Source of the DNA: Desulfobacteraceae bacterium
GTDB taxonomy: Bacteria > Desulfobacterota > Desulfobacteria > Desulfobacterales > SG8-13
Direction: 5' to 3'
Assembly (NCBI GenBank): GCA_029287875.1
Contig: JARFQH010000262.1
Location: 1-6,631 of the forward strand
Length of the DNA stretch: 6,631 nt
The notes under the pieces were generated by a model, which ran no database searches, was not told where the DNA came from, and saw only the letters and a program-made list of their open reading frames with translations. Within the stretch, counting starts at the first letter, position 1. Each line of letters begins with the position of its first letter. The position numbers were made by a program, and so were the translations under genes. Of this stretch, positions 1 through 6,471 are shown one piece after another.

Positions 1-139
1 CCGGGGTCATCATCATGACCAGGGCGGTCGATACGATCATCCAGGCCGTGTCACCCGTGTCGAGCGCGTCAGCGGCACGGGCAAGGGAAAAGGGAGTAAA
101 CAACAGTGGGGCAGCAATCATCCAGGGCTTCACTCTCAT
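1..139 (-). CDS. amtB: Ammonium transporter, N-terminal part (AmtB family), cut by window edge
   Basis: The first 46 codons of an Amt/Mep/Rh-family ammonium channel, an inner-membrane trimer that conducts ammonia/ammonium into the cell. The reading frame from the ATG at 139 gives a typical signal peptide: MRVKP, a hydrophobic stretch (residues 6-19), then SLARA with likely cleavage after residue 22. The mature start DTGDTAWMIVSTALVMMMTP matches the family pattern of an acidic/polar start, a D-x-AW/F-M motif and the first transmembrane helix just before the usual PG-x-ALFYGG segment, which falls outside the window. E. coli AmtB is likewise made with a cleaved signal peptide. The ATG is preferred because AGGAGG lies at 157-152; a TTG in frame three codons upstream is only 3 bases from that site. 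It lies 120 bases downstream of glnD on the same strand, consistent with ammonium uptake under PII control. The family call rests on a short N-terminus, so subgroup is not determined. Confidence 0.87.
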   Translation of the reverse strand, partial: MRVKPWMIAAPLLFTPFSLARAADALDTGDTAWMIVSTALVMMMTP

Positions 140-151
140 GATGTTCAATTT

Positions 152-157
152 CCTCCT
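152..157 (-). promoter_or_regulatory. Shine-Dalgarno of amtB
   Basis: The minus strand reads AGGAGG, a perfect anti-16S match, followed by 12 bases before the ATG at 139. The spacing is on the long side, but no nearer ATG exists. This site fixes the amtB start. Confidence 0.75.
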
Positions 158-159
158 TT

Positions 160-215
160 TTGACTTGGGGTCAACGGCGGGGAAGGTGCTTTGTGACGGT
201 TGTTTGCGCGTTGAC
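160..215 (-). promoter_or_regulatory. amtB leader with two competing inverted repeats
   Basis: In the amtB mRNA sense the leader contains GTCAACG (215-209), then its exact complement CGTTGAC (176-170), then five bases CCCAA, then GTCAA (164-160), which also complements the TTGAC of the middle segment. The middle segment can therefore pair with either flank but not both. The right-hand hairpin (5-bp stem, 5-base loop) ends two bases before the Shine-Dalgarno. The stems are short and A+T-containing, so this may be chance. No good sigma-54 (GG-N10-GC) or sigma-70 promoter was found in the 120-base gap, so amtB may be read through from glnD. Confidence 0.25.
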
Positions 216-259
216 GATTCACCATTGTTATAAAGCAAAAGCGGCGCTGCAGAACCGGT

Positions 260-2986
260 TCATCCCGTGACCGTTTTCAGTATTAGTCGTTCTGAAACAG
301 TAGATTTGATCGCTTCCACCTGCTCCGGCAGGTCCACTTTTTGGCCGTCGAAATCGCGGACATAAAAGACGTCGACCACCTGGTCGACTTTCGTGGCGAT
401 TTTTGCCACCCAGATGTCCAGGCGACAGGCGAAGAGGGCATCGGTGATGTTGAACAACAGGCCGGGATAATCATAGGTAAACACTTCGATGATCGTGAAA
501 AAGCTGGAGCTGTGGTTGTCGATTTCAATCCGGTTGGGTCGATTGATGAGCGGGGATTTCTTGCGCCGGTAACCGGCAATTTTTTGGTTCAGTGCCCCCG
601 CCAGGTCAAGCTTTCCGGCCAGCGCATCTTCAAGATTGTCTTCCGCCCGAAGCCAGCGCTCTTCTTCGAACAATTGGTCCGGCGGCGGCTTGACTTCGAA
701 AATGTCGACGGCGACCTTGTTGCGCCAGGTAAAAACCTGGGCGTCGATGATGTCGATATTGTTCAGAGTGAATACGCCGGCAATCTTGGAAAAAAGGCCC
801 GGCCGGTCTTTGGCGCAAATTTTTACCGTGCGGGTTTCCGAATCCGCCGTGCGGGTGACGTTCCACATAAATTCGCGATCACCGAGCTGCTGGTAGCAGC
901 TAATATCCTGCAGGATCTGGTCCGGGGTCGCAAACAGCAGGTAGCGCGGTGAGAGAAAGCCGAAGAGCCCTTCCAGGTTCCGGCTTTCGTCTTCTGTTTT
1001 AACGGCCGCCAGCACCCGTTCTTTTTTGATCTCGATCTCCCGAACGACCTCACGCGATGCCAACTCCCCTTTCTCCAGAATGTTGAGCACCTTTAAAAAA
1101 AGATCTCGCAGCAGGATGGCGGTCCATTCATTCCAGGCATTGGGTCCGGTGGACATGCAATCGGCGACCGTCAACAGGTAGAGCATGTTCAGGCGCTCGA
1201 CGTTTTCGATTTCACGGGCACAGGTGATGGCGGTTTCCTCATCGTGAATATCTCTGCGGGTCGCGGTCTTGATCAAATACAGATGCTTTTGAACCAGAAA
1301 GACAACCGTTTCGATGTCTTCCGAGGAAAAACCCTTGGCCGTTAAAACCCGGCGGACCATTTCGGCACCGCTGATCGAGTGATCGTCGCTGTCGATCCCC
1401 TTGCCGATGTCATGCAGAAGGGCCGCCCAGAGCAGCAGTTTGCGGCGTTTCAAATTCCTGTAAAGATCGCTGCAGAAGGGATTGGCGTTGGGATCATCGC
1501 TGTTGCCGAAGTTTTTTAGGGTCTGAACGGTCCGCAACAGGTGTTTGTCGACCGGGTAGACGTGGTATTCATCATACTGAATTCGGTTGACCACGCTTTT
1601 AAACTCGGGAATCAGCTTCACCAGAAAACCGGTGCTGAGCATTTGGTTGAGAACGTTGAACACCCTAGACGGCGACATCAGGATGCGTTCGAAAGCCGAA
1701 ACCGTTTCAGGTGCATTGATAAAGCCGTCGTCGGCCAGATAGGCGAACTCTTTGACGATGCGAGAGGCTTCCGCGCTCAGCGGCAGTTTCAGGCGCAGGC
1801 TTTCCTCGAAGATGTTGATCAGCAGGGTGGGGGAGCGCAGCACGTCCTCGGGGGAAGTGAACCTGAGAGAATCCCGATCCACCGCCAGGCCTTTAACCTC
1901 GGTCTGCTTGACCGGTTGTTTTCTGGATCGACCCTTGGCCGTGTAGCCGAGGTCGTGGAGAAACATCAGGTGTTGCTGCTTTATGAATTCCATCTGTCCA
2001 TGCAGAACCCCGAGAAAAACTTCAACAGATTGCTGCCCGTTGGTTTTCGTAAAATCCAAAGATCTGGACAGCGTGATCTGATTTTCAAAGTGCAGCTGGT
2101 CGCACTTGCGACCGCACAGCAGATGCAGGCGGTTGCGTACGTTCCAGATAAATGTGAGGGCCCGGAACAGGTTCTGATATTCGGCATGGGACAGTTGGCC
2201 GAGGTATTCCAAGTCGCGGGGTTGTTTGAGTTGATGCTTGATGCGCGCCAACCACAGCATCGTGTGGTAGTCCCTCAACCCGCCCTGGCCTTCCTTGAGA
2301 TTCGGCTCCAGGCGGTAGGTGGAGTCCCCGAAGGTGACATGCCGCCGCCGGTTGGTTTCGATCAGCCAATCGATGACTTTGCGCGACCGCCGGGCCAGGA
2401 TTTTACGGTGAACCTGTTCCATGAGCTCCGAGTAGAGCAATGAAACGCCGCAAATGAACCGGGCATCCAAGACGGGGGTCAAGACTTCGTAATCCTCGCG
2501 TGCCAGCGCCACACACTCTTTGAGGGAGCGGGTGGCATAACCGACATCCAAGCCGATGTCCCAGAGAGGATAAACGATTTCCTGAATCAGACTTTCGGCG
2601 TCTTTCGGAACATACTTCTTGAACAGGAACAACAGGTCAACATCCGAATGAACGCACTGTTCACCGCGGCCGTATCCTCCCAACGCTATAAAAACATAGG
2701 GATTCTTGGCAATTCCCAACTGAGGTCCGATCAGGCTGGCTTCGAACCTTTCCCTGAAGAATTCGTCCAATATCCGGGTGTGCTGCTCCATGAAAGCCGG
2801 CGCGTCCAGCACGGGCAGACGCGCCAGCAACGCGTCCCTACTCTGGCGCAGCATGCTCGCCGCGCTCTCCTGGCTGTTGATTGCTTTGGAAATCTGCACC
2901 TCGGTTCCTCGCGGATTGAAATTCGGATTCCTTGTTTGTGCAACGGGCATGCCACGCGCCGGTCGTACTAAAAAATATTCCGACAT
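260..2986 (-). CDS. glnD: Bifunctional PII uridylyltransferase / uridylyl-removing enzyme (GlnD)
   Basis: GlnD is the cytoplasmic primary glutamine sensor. At low glutamine it transfers UMP from UTP to PII (GlnB/GlnK); at high glutamine it hydrolyses PII-UMP. The 908 residues (E. coli 890) show all domains in order: nucleotidyltransferase with GGYGRGE at 103-109 and S-DVD metal-binding aspartates D115/D117; the conserved EPNLKEGQGGLRDYH at 227-241; an HD phosphohydrolase domain with YHVYPVDKH (474-482), LLHDIGKG (H525/D526) and VADCMSTGPNAW (607-618); then two ACT domains, the first near 720-795 (KDRPGLFSKIAGVF) and the second near 829-900 (YDYPGLLFNITDALF). Both activities should be present because no key residue is missing. 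The ATG at 2986 is the furthest upstream start possible, since an in-frame TAG lies six codons before it, but its Shine-Dalgarno is poor (GGAG one base from ATG). An ATG at residue 45 preceded by AGGAG 12 bases away is an alternative. It sits between glnE and amtB on the same strand. Confidence 0.96.
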   Translation of the reverse strand: MSEYFLVRPARGMPVAQTRNPNFNPRGTEVQISKAINSQESAASMLRQSRDALLARLPVLDAPAFMEQHTRILDEFFRERFEASLIGPQLGIAKNPYVFIALGGYGRGEQCVHSDVDLLFLFKKYVPKDAESLIQEIVYPLWDIGLDVGYATRSLKECVALAREDYEVLTPVLDARFICGVSLLYSELMEQVHRKILARRSRKVIDWLIETNRRRHVTFGDSTYRLEPNLKEGQGGLRDYHTMLWLARIKHQLKQPRDLEYLGQLSHAEYQNLFRALTFIWNVRNRLHLLCGRKCDQLHFENQITLSRSLDFTKTNGQQSVEVFLGVLHGQMEFIKQQHLMFLHDLGYTAKGRSRKQPVKQTEVKGLAVDRDSLRFTSPEDVLRSPTLLINIFEESLRLKLPLSAEASRIVKEFAYLADDGFINAPETVSAFERILMSPSRVFNVLNQMLSTGFLVKLIPEFKSVVNRIQYDEYHVYPVDKHLLRTVQTLKNFGNSDDPNANPFCSDLYRNLKRRKLLLWAALLHDIGKGIDSDDHSISGAEMVRRVLTAKGFSSEDIETVVFLVQKHLYLIKTATRRDIHDEETAITCAREIENVERLNMLYLLTVADCMSTGPNAWNEWTAILLRDLFLKVLNILEKGELASREVVREIEIKKERVLAAVKTEDESRNLEGLFGFLSPRYLLFATPDQILQDISCYQQLGDREFMWNVTRTADSETRTVKICAKDRPGLFSKIAGVFTLNNIDIIDAQVFTWRNKVAVDIFEVKPPPDQLFEEERWLRAEDNLEDALAGKLDLAGALNQKIAGYRRKKSPLINRPNRIEIDNHSSSFFTIIEVFTYDYPGLLFNITDALFACRLDIWVAKIATKVDQVVDVFYVRDFDGQKVDLPEQVEAIKSTVSERLILKTVTG

Positions 2987-3072
2987 TCTCCACGTGAGTG
3001 TCTATCCGCGAATTATTGGCACCCCCAGGTCGGTTTCCGATCCGTTGATGCGCCGTTTTTCACAAGGTCAAG

Positions 3073-3086
3073 AATATCAGGATATT
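3073..3086. repeat. Palindrome AATATC-AG-GATATT upstream of glnD
   Basis: A perfect 6-bp inverted repeat with a 2-base centre, about 87 bases upstream of the glnD start. It is of a size and symmetry that a dimeric regulator could bind, but no regulator is identifiable. A second GATAT-rich palindrome lies 92 bases away (ATATCGATAT, 3167-3176). Confidence 0.3.
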
Positions 3087-3166
3087 GCGTGGAAGTGCTT
3101 TCGGAGAAAATGCTCAAAGGATTCCGCAGACCCGCCGCTCCGTCGGTCTCGCCGTTGTCGTGATTG

Positions 3167-3176
3167 ATATCGATAT
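3167..3176. repeat. Perfect 10-bp palindrome ATATCGATAT
   Basis: A self-complementary 10-mer, sharing the ATATC/GATAT half-site with the palindrome at 3073-3086. Recurrence of the same half-site in the glnD leader hints at a common binding protein. A+T-rich palindromes of this size also arise by chance. Confidence 0.25.
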
Positions 3177-3180
3177 GACG

Positions 3181-3216
3181 AAAAAGGGCGCCATTTGAGA
3201 AACAAATTTAATGGCG
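3181..3216 (-). terminator. Terminator-like hairpin in the glnD leader
   Basis: In the minus-strand sense CGCCATT (3216-3210) pairs exactly with AATGGCG (3195-3189) across a 14-base A+T-rich loop. The stem is followed by CCC and then five Ts (3185-3181). The stem has four G-C pairs, enough for a modest intrinsic terminator, but the T run begins three bases after the stem. It lies 195 bases upstream of glnD, so it would either end transcripts coming from glnE or act as an attenuator in a glnD leader. Confidence 0.4.
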
Positions 3217-3228
3217 GATCGATCGCAG

Positions 3229-3239
3229 GCAGTCACTGC
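3229..3239. repeat. Perfect palindrome GCAGT-C-ACTGC
   Basis: An 11-bp palindrome with a single central base, directly downstream of the promoter-like pair at 3268-3240 in the glnD direction. That is where a repressor operator would be expected. No regulator can be named from the sequence. Confidence 0.25.
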
Positions 3240-3268
3240 TTTTTACAAATTTGTTCAATACATAACAA
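3240..3268 (-). promoter_or_regulatory. Weak sigma-70-like promoter candidate for glnD
   Basis: The minus strand has TTGTTA (3268-3263), a 17-base spacer and TAAAAA (3245-3240), each matching four of six consensus bases. It lies in the most A+T-rich part of the gap, pointing at glnD, and would give a leader of about 245 bases. Several other weak pairings are possible in this A+T-rich stretch, so the exact site is uncertain. Confidence 0.2.
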
Positions 3269-3277
3269 AAATACTAC

Positions 3278-3312
3278 AAAAATGTACCATTTTATTTCTT
3301 GGTACCTTTTTT
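3278..3312. terminator. Bidirectional terminator-like hairpin
   Basis: On the plus strand AAAAA-T-GTACCA (3278-3289), a 10-base loop, then TGGTAC-C-TTTTTT (3300-3312). The 6-bp core is perfect, and the A and T tracts flank it on both sides, so each strand reads a stem followed by a T run. The core has only three G-C pairs, so efficiency is uncertain. In the gene direction it would mark the end of the glnE transcript about 275 bases after the stop codon. Confidence 0.4.
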
Positions 3313-3475
3313 AAAACCCAGTTATGGGGGTCGGTCTCAACAATACAGGAATGGCGGCAGGACAAAATGAATATTCGACAAAATTGTAAAGCACGTTGGA
3401 GGGGTTTCCTATGATATGACCGGATTTAAGGGCCCCGGCAAAAAATAATTCCAACTCTTGCTTGTCTTACGGCCC

Positions 3476-3538
3476 GTCTACTGCGTTACATCCACTCACA
3501 CGTATCCCGATATGCGCAGGTGGATGTGCCTTGTAGAC
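3476..3538. repeat. 63-base imperfect palindrome, REP-like element
   Basis: The outer arms GTCTAC (3476-3481) and GTAGAC (3533-3538) are exact complements. After a 6/5-base internal asymmetry, ACATCCAC (3488-3495) and GTGGATGT (3520-3527) are exact complements. In minus-strand RNA the inner part continues as a stem with several G-U pairs and two mismatches, closing near the TATC/GATA apex (3503-3512). The inner-arm differences are all transitions, which the minus-strand RNA tolerates better than the plus strand. No T tract follows, so it is not a normal terminator. It begins about 48 bases beyond the glnE stop. From memory, its shape and the TACTGCGTT / CCTTGTAGAC ends resemble dispersed intergenic palindromes of deltaproteobacteria; only one copy is visible here, so the repeat status is inferred. 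Confidence 0.5.
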
Positions 3539-3585
3539 AAACATAATCCGGCGCAATCGTGTGGAACTATTTCTTACCGTGACCC

Positions 3586-6468
3586 TTAGCCGGGCCGCGG
3601 CGCCTGTTCAATGAAAAAGTTCCACAATTCTTCGACTTTTTGGCGCAGCCGACTGAACCTGTCCACCGGAACCCGGGCGGGCTTCTCCTGCAGGCTGAGC
3701 TTGTGGGCGACGGCTCGATATATGAGGTAGGCGTGTTTGAGAAGGTGTGCGTCGTACTCTTTGATGACGTCGCTGTCGATCAGTGTGTGAATCAGGCGCA
3801 CGTTGTCGGTCCACTCCAGAAGTTCCGGGTGGTCGCTGGCATAAAGCAGCACCAGGTACTGAACCAGGAACTCGATATCCACCATGCCGCCGGTGTCCTG
3901 TTTGATGTCGAAAACGCCGCTTTGCGGCTTGAGCAGTTCGCGACGCATGCGCCGTCTCATATCCAGCACCTCGACGCGCAACTTGCCCGGATCGCGGGGG
4001 CAGGTCAGCACCTCCCCGCGGATCCTTTCGAAATGATGGCACAGCCGATGATCCCCGCCCACGGCGCGAGCCCTGATCAGCGCCTGATGTTCCCAGGTCC
4101 AAGCCTCCTTCATCTGGTATTCCCCGAACCCCTCGATGTGGCTGACCAGAACGCCGGAACTGCCGCTGGGGCGCAGGCGCATGTCCGTTTCGTACAGAAT
4201 ACCGGCCCGGGTGTGAGAGGTCAGGATGTGGATGACACGCTGCCCGAGGCGCGCATAAAACTGGCGGTTGTCGATCGGATGCGGGCCGCCGATGGTCAGG
4301 CCTTCGGTCCCCGAGTGAAGAAACACGAGATCCAGATCACTGCCGTAACCGAGTTCCAGACCGCCCAGCTTACCGTAGGCGACAACCGCGAACCCCCGGC
4401 CGTTGGATTCATCGTTCACCGCACCGGGAGGGCGGCCGTGTTTTACCACCAGGTGTTGCCAGGTCAGCTCCAGCACTTTTTCGATGACGATCGTGGCGAT
4501 GTCCGAAAGGTGGTCACTGACACGCATCAAAGGCAGCACTTCGGTCACATCGGCGGCCGCGACCCGCAGTACGTTGACCTGTTTGAAGATCCGCAGCGCC
4601 TCCATTTGGTATTCGAGGTCCTCGGGAGTCTGTTCGAACCGGAGCCGCAATTCTTGCTCGAGCTCTTTCTTTTCGGGAGGGGAATAGAGGTTGCGTGGAT
4701 CCAACAACTCGTCCAGAAGTACCGGATGGTGGGCCAGAAAAGCGGCGATCAGAGAGCTGGCGCTCGACAGCTTGACCAGATGATCGAGTATACTGGGGTT
4801 TTCGAGCAGCAGGGCCAGATAGGACGCCCGACCCTCAATGCCCTTTATCAAGCTGCTGATGCGCTCGAGGGTGGTCAGAGGAGCGCTGCTGGTGGCGGCC
4901 GCTTTGAGAAGCAACGGCATCAGTTTGTCCAGACGCTGGCGGCCTTCTTTTCCGAGCGGCTGCTGGGCCAATTCGGCTTGCAGGTGCTCAAGGATATGCC
5001 AGGCTGAAGTCGGCGGTTCATATCCGAGATCGGCCAACAGGCTTTCGCGCCGGTTTTCTTCCAGCAGCCCGAGCCAGAGAGCACTCAACTCATGATCTTC
5101 ATCTGTTTCTCGAGCGCTTTTAAATTCCAGCAACAGAGAAAAGTGCTTGTGCACAATTTCACGCTGAGCTTCAAGCTGCCGGTTCCATTCGCGTGGGTCT
5201 TTGAATCCCATGGACAAAGCCAGACGCTGCTTTTCGCTCGACTCCTGCGGAAGCCGGTGGGTTTGTTTGTCTGAAAATTCCTGCAGTCGGTGCTCCAGGT
5301 TTCGCAGAAATATATAAGCGTTTTGAAGTTCTGTACTCACGGTCCGGGGCACGGTGTTTCCTTCACCGAGGATCGACAGAATTTTTAAAATGCCGCGCTC
5401 TTGCAAGGACGGATTGATACCGCCGCGGATGAGCTGAAAAACCTGACCGAAAAACTCGATTTCGCGGATGCCGCCGCGGCCCAGTTTGATGTTATCCGTC
5501 ATCTCTTGGCGACTGACTTCCAGACTGATTCGTTGTTTCATATCCCTTAGGGATTCAAATGCACCGAAGTCGAGGTAGCGACGGAAAACAAAAGGATTCA
5601 AGCGCTGCAAAAGCATTTCACCGGCGCGCTTGTCACCGGCCACTATACGCGCCTTGATCCAGGCATATCGTTCCCACTCACGGCCCTGTTGCTGATAGTA
5701 ATGTTCCATGGCGTCGAAACTCATCGCCAGAGGGCCGTTGTCGCCAAAAGGCCGCAGGCGCACATCGACTCGAAACACGAAGCCGTCTGCCGTAACCTTT
5801 CCGATGGCTTGCAATAAACGGCGGCAGAGACGCATAAAAAATTCTTCATTGCTTACGGACATCGAGGCGCCGACAGTTTCCCCGTTTTGGGGGTAGGCAA
5901 AAATCAGATCGATGTCGGAGGAAAAGTTCAACTCCTCTCCCCCCAGTTTTCCCATACCGACGACGACCAGTTCCTGAGGTAAACCTTCGGTGCCGGTCGG
6001 TACACCGTGCGTACTGCACTGCCAGCGGTAGAGTAGAGCCTGGGTCTGATCGACAACTGCCTCGGCTAGAGCCGTCAGGTCGGCCATGGTGACGAAAAGA
6101 TCGGACAATCCGCAAAGATCACGCCAGGCGATGCGTACCATCTCCCGTCGCCTGAAATGGCGCAGTTGCTTTTCAAGTGCGGCTTCCTCTGCGATACCGG
6201 CGAGAAGCGCCTTCAGCGTTTTGCTGTATTCATCGGCAAGGTAGCGCCGTTCCAAGTCGCCGCTTTGAACCAAATCCACCAACAGGTCGGGATGCCGTAT
6301 GGAGGTTTCGGAAACGAAATCACTGAAGGCGAATATGCGCTGAGCCGTGTGCCGGAATTCAGCCCCCCCCGGGATGGGGATGCCGGAGGCGTCACCGGCC
6401 TTGACGAAAGCTTGCCATTTGTTTTCGGCTTTCTCGGCCAGAGTTCCGGAGATTGTCATGGCGGACAC
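3586..6468 (-). CDS. glnE: Bifunctional glutamine synthetase adenylyltransferase / adenylyl-removing enzyme (GlnE)
   Basis: GlnE controls glutamine synthetase (GlnA) in the cytoplasm by adding AMP from ATP to a tyrosine or removing it by phosphorolysis, as directed by PII, PII-UMP and glutamine. The 960 residues (E. coli 946) contain two nucleotidyltransferase domains. The N-terminal adenylyl-removing domain has GMGKLGGEELNFSSDIDLIF at 171-190 (D185/D187), VDVRLRPFG at 234-242 and GRGGIREIEFF at 330-340. The C-terminal adenylyltransferase domain has YGKLGGLELGYGSDLDLVF at 698-716 (D711/D713), ETDMRLRPSG at 760-769 and TGGMVDIEFLVQY at 859-871. A helical linker joins them. All catalytic aspartates are present, so both activities are expected. 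The start is GTG at 6468, 6 bases after a GGAA site and 3 bases after the stop of the preceding gene, suggesting translational coupling; an ATG three codons later (6459) has no Shine-Dalgarno. A run of eight Gs lies at codons 33-36. Confidence 0.97.
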   Translation of the reverse strand: MSAMTISGTLAEKAENKWQAFVKAGDASGIPIPGGAEFRHTAQRIFAFSDFVSETSIRHPDLLVDLVQSGDLERRYLADEYSKTLKALLAGIAEEAALEKQLRHFRRREMVRIAWRDLCGLSDLFVTMADLTALAEAVVDQTQALLYRWQCSTHGVPTGTEGLPQELVVVGMGKLGGEELNFSSDIDLIFAYPQNGETVGASMSVSNEEFFMRLCRRLLQAIGKVTADGFVFRVDVRLRPFGDNGPLAMSFDAMEHYYQQQGREWERYAWIKARIVAGDKRAGEMLLQRLNPFVFRRYLDFGAFESLRDMKQRISLEVSRQEMTDNIKLGRGGIREIEFFGQVFQLIRGGINPSLQERGILKILSILGEGNTVPRTVSTELQNAYIFLRNLEHRLQEFSDKQTHRLPQESSEKQRLALSMGFKDPREWNRQLEAQREIVHKHFSLLLEFKSARETDEDHELSALWLGLLEENRRESLLADLGYEPPTSAWHILEHLQAELAQQPLGKEGRQRLDKLMPLLLKAAATSSAPLTTLERISSLIKGIEGRASYLALLLENPSILDHLVKLSSASSLIAAFLAHHPVLLDELLDPRNLYSPPEKKELEQELRLRFEQTPEDLEYQMEALRIFKQVNVLRVAAADVTEVLPLMRVSDHLSDIATIVIEKVLELTWQHLVVKHGRPPGAVNDESNGRGFAVVAYGKLGGLELGYGSDLDLVFLHSGTEGLTIGGPHPIDNRQFYARLGQRVIHILTSHTRAGILYETDMRLRPSGSSGVLVSHIEGFGEYQMKEAWTWEHQALIRARAVGGDHRLCHHFERIRGEVLTCPRDPGKLRVEVLDMRRRMRRELLKPQSGVFDIKQDTGGMVDIEFLVQYLVLLYASDHPELLEWTDNVRLIHTLIDSDVIKEYDAHLLKHAYLIYRAVAHKLSLQEKPARVPVDRFSRLRQKVEELWNFFIEQAPRPG
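6363..6370 (-). repeat. G8 homopolymer within the glnE 5' coding region
   Basis: Eight consecutive Gs on the coding strand encode part of PGGA (residues 33-36). A one-base slip would shift the frame before either catalytic domain. The frame is intact in this sequence and the domain content downstream is complete, so the run length as given is the functional one. Confidence 0.7.
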
Positions 6469-6471
6469 GAA

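Larger units (their letters stand above)
2987..3585 (-). other. 599-base non-coding gap between glnE and glnD
   Basis: No convincing gene was found on either strand. The outer parts resemble the flanking genes in base composition, whereas about 3240-3400 is markedly A+T-rich. Contents, in glnE-to-glnD direction: a 63-base imperfect palindrome (3538-3476), a terminator-like hairpin with T tracts on both sides (3312-3278), a weak promoter-like pair (3268-3240), a short perfect palindrome (3239-3229), a second terminator-like hairpin (3216-3181) and two GATAT-type palindromes (3176-3167 and 3086-3073). The gap makes it likely that glnD is not simply co-transcribed with glnE. It could also be the remains of a lost gene, but I see no recognisable protein remnant. 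Confidence 0.6.

Noticed and set aside
15..233. Plus-strand open frame of 72 codons at the left edge
   Set aside because: It overlaps the amtB start and its ribosome site on the other strand, and its translation is unremarkable.
230..252. Possible sigma-54 promoter before amtB ending in TTTTGCTT on the minus strand
   Set aside because: The expected GG at -24 is AG and most flanking consensus bases are absent.
252..261. GAACCGGTTC palindrome over the glnD stop codon as a terminator
   Set aside because: A 10-bp self-complementary sequence without a loop or T tract cannot act as an intrinsic terminator.
1541..2443. Plus-strand open frame of 300 codons opposite glnD
   Set aside because: Antisense shadow of the well-supported glnD coding frame; no motif or ribosome site supports it.
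3015..3035. TTGGCAC on the plus strand as the -24 element of a sigma-54 promoter
   Set aside because: No TTGC-type -12 element follows at the required spacing, and it points away from glnD.
3010..3207. Minus-strand open frame of about 65 codons just upstream of glnD
   Set aside because: It is bounded by stops, has no ATG start, and the translation (for example DILDLVKNGASTD) matches nothing I know; a decayed gene cannot be shown.
3211..3414. Plus-strand open frame of 67 codons in the glnE-glnD gap
   Set aside because: It runs through two hairpins and an A+T-rich stretch, has no Shine-Dalgarno before its ATG, and the translation has no recognisable features.
3640..5007. Plus-strand open frame of 455 codons opposite glnE
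   Set aside because: It lies entirely antisense to a gene with clear catalytic motifs, its translation has no recognisable domain, and long antisense frames are common in genes of this base composition.
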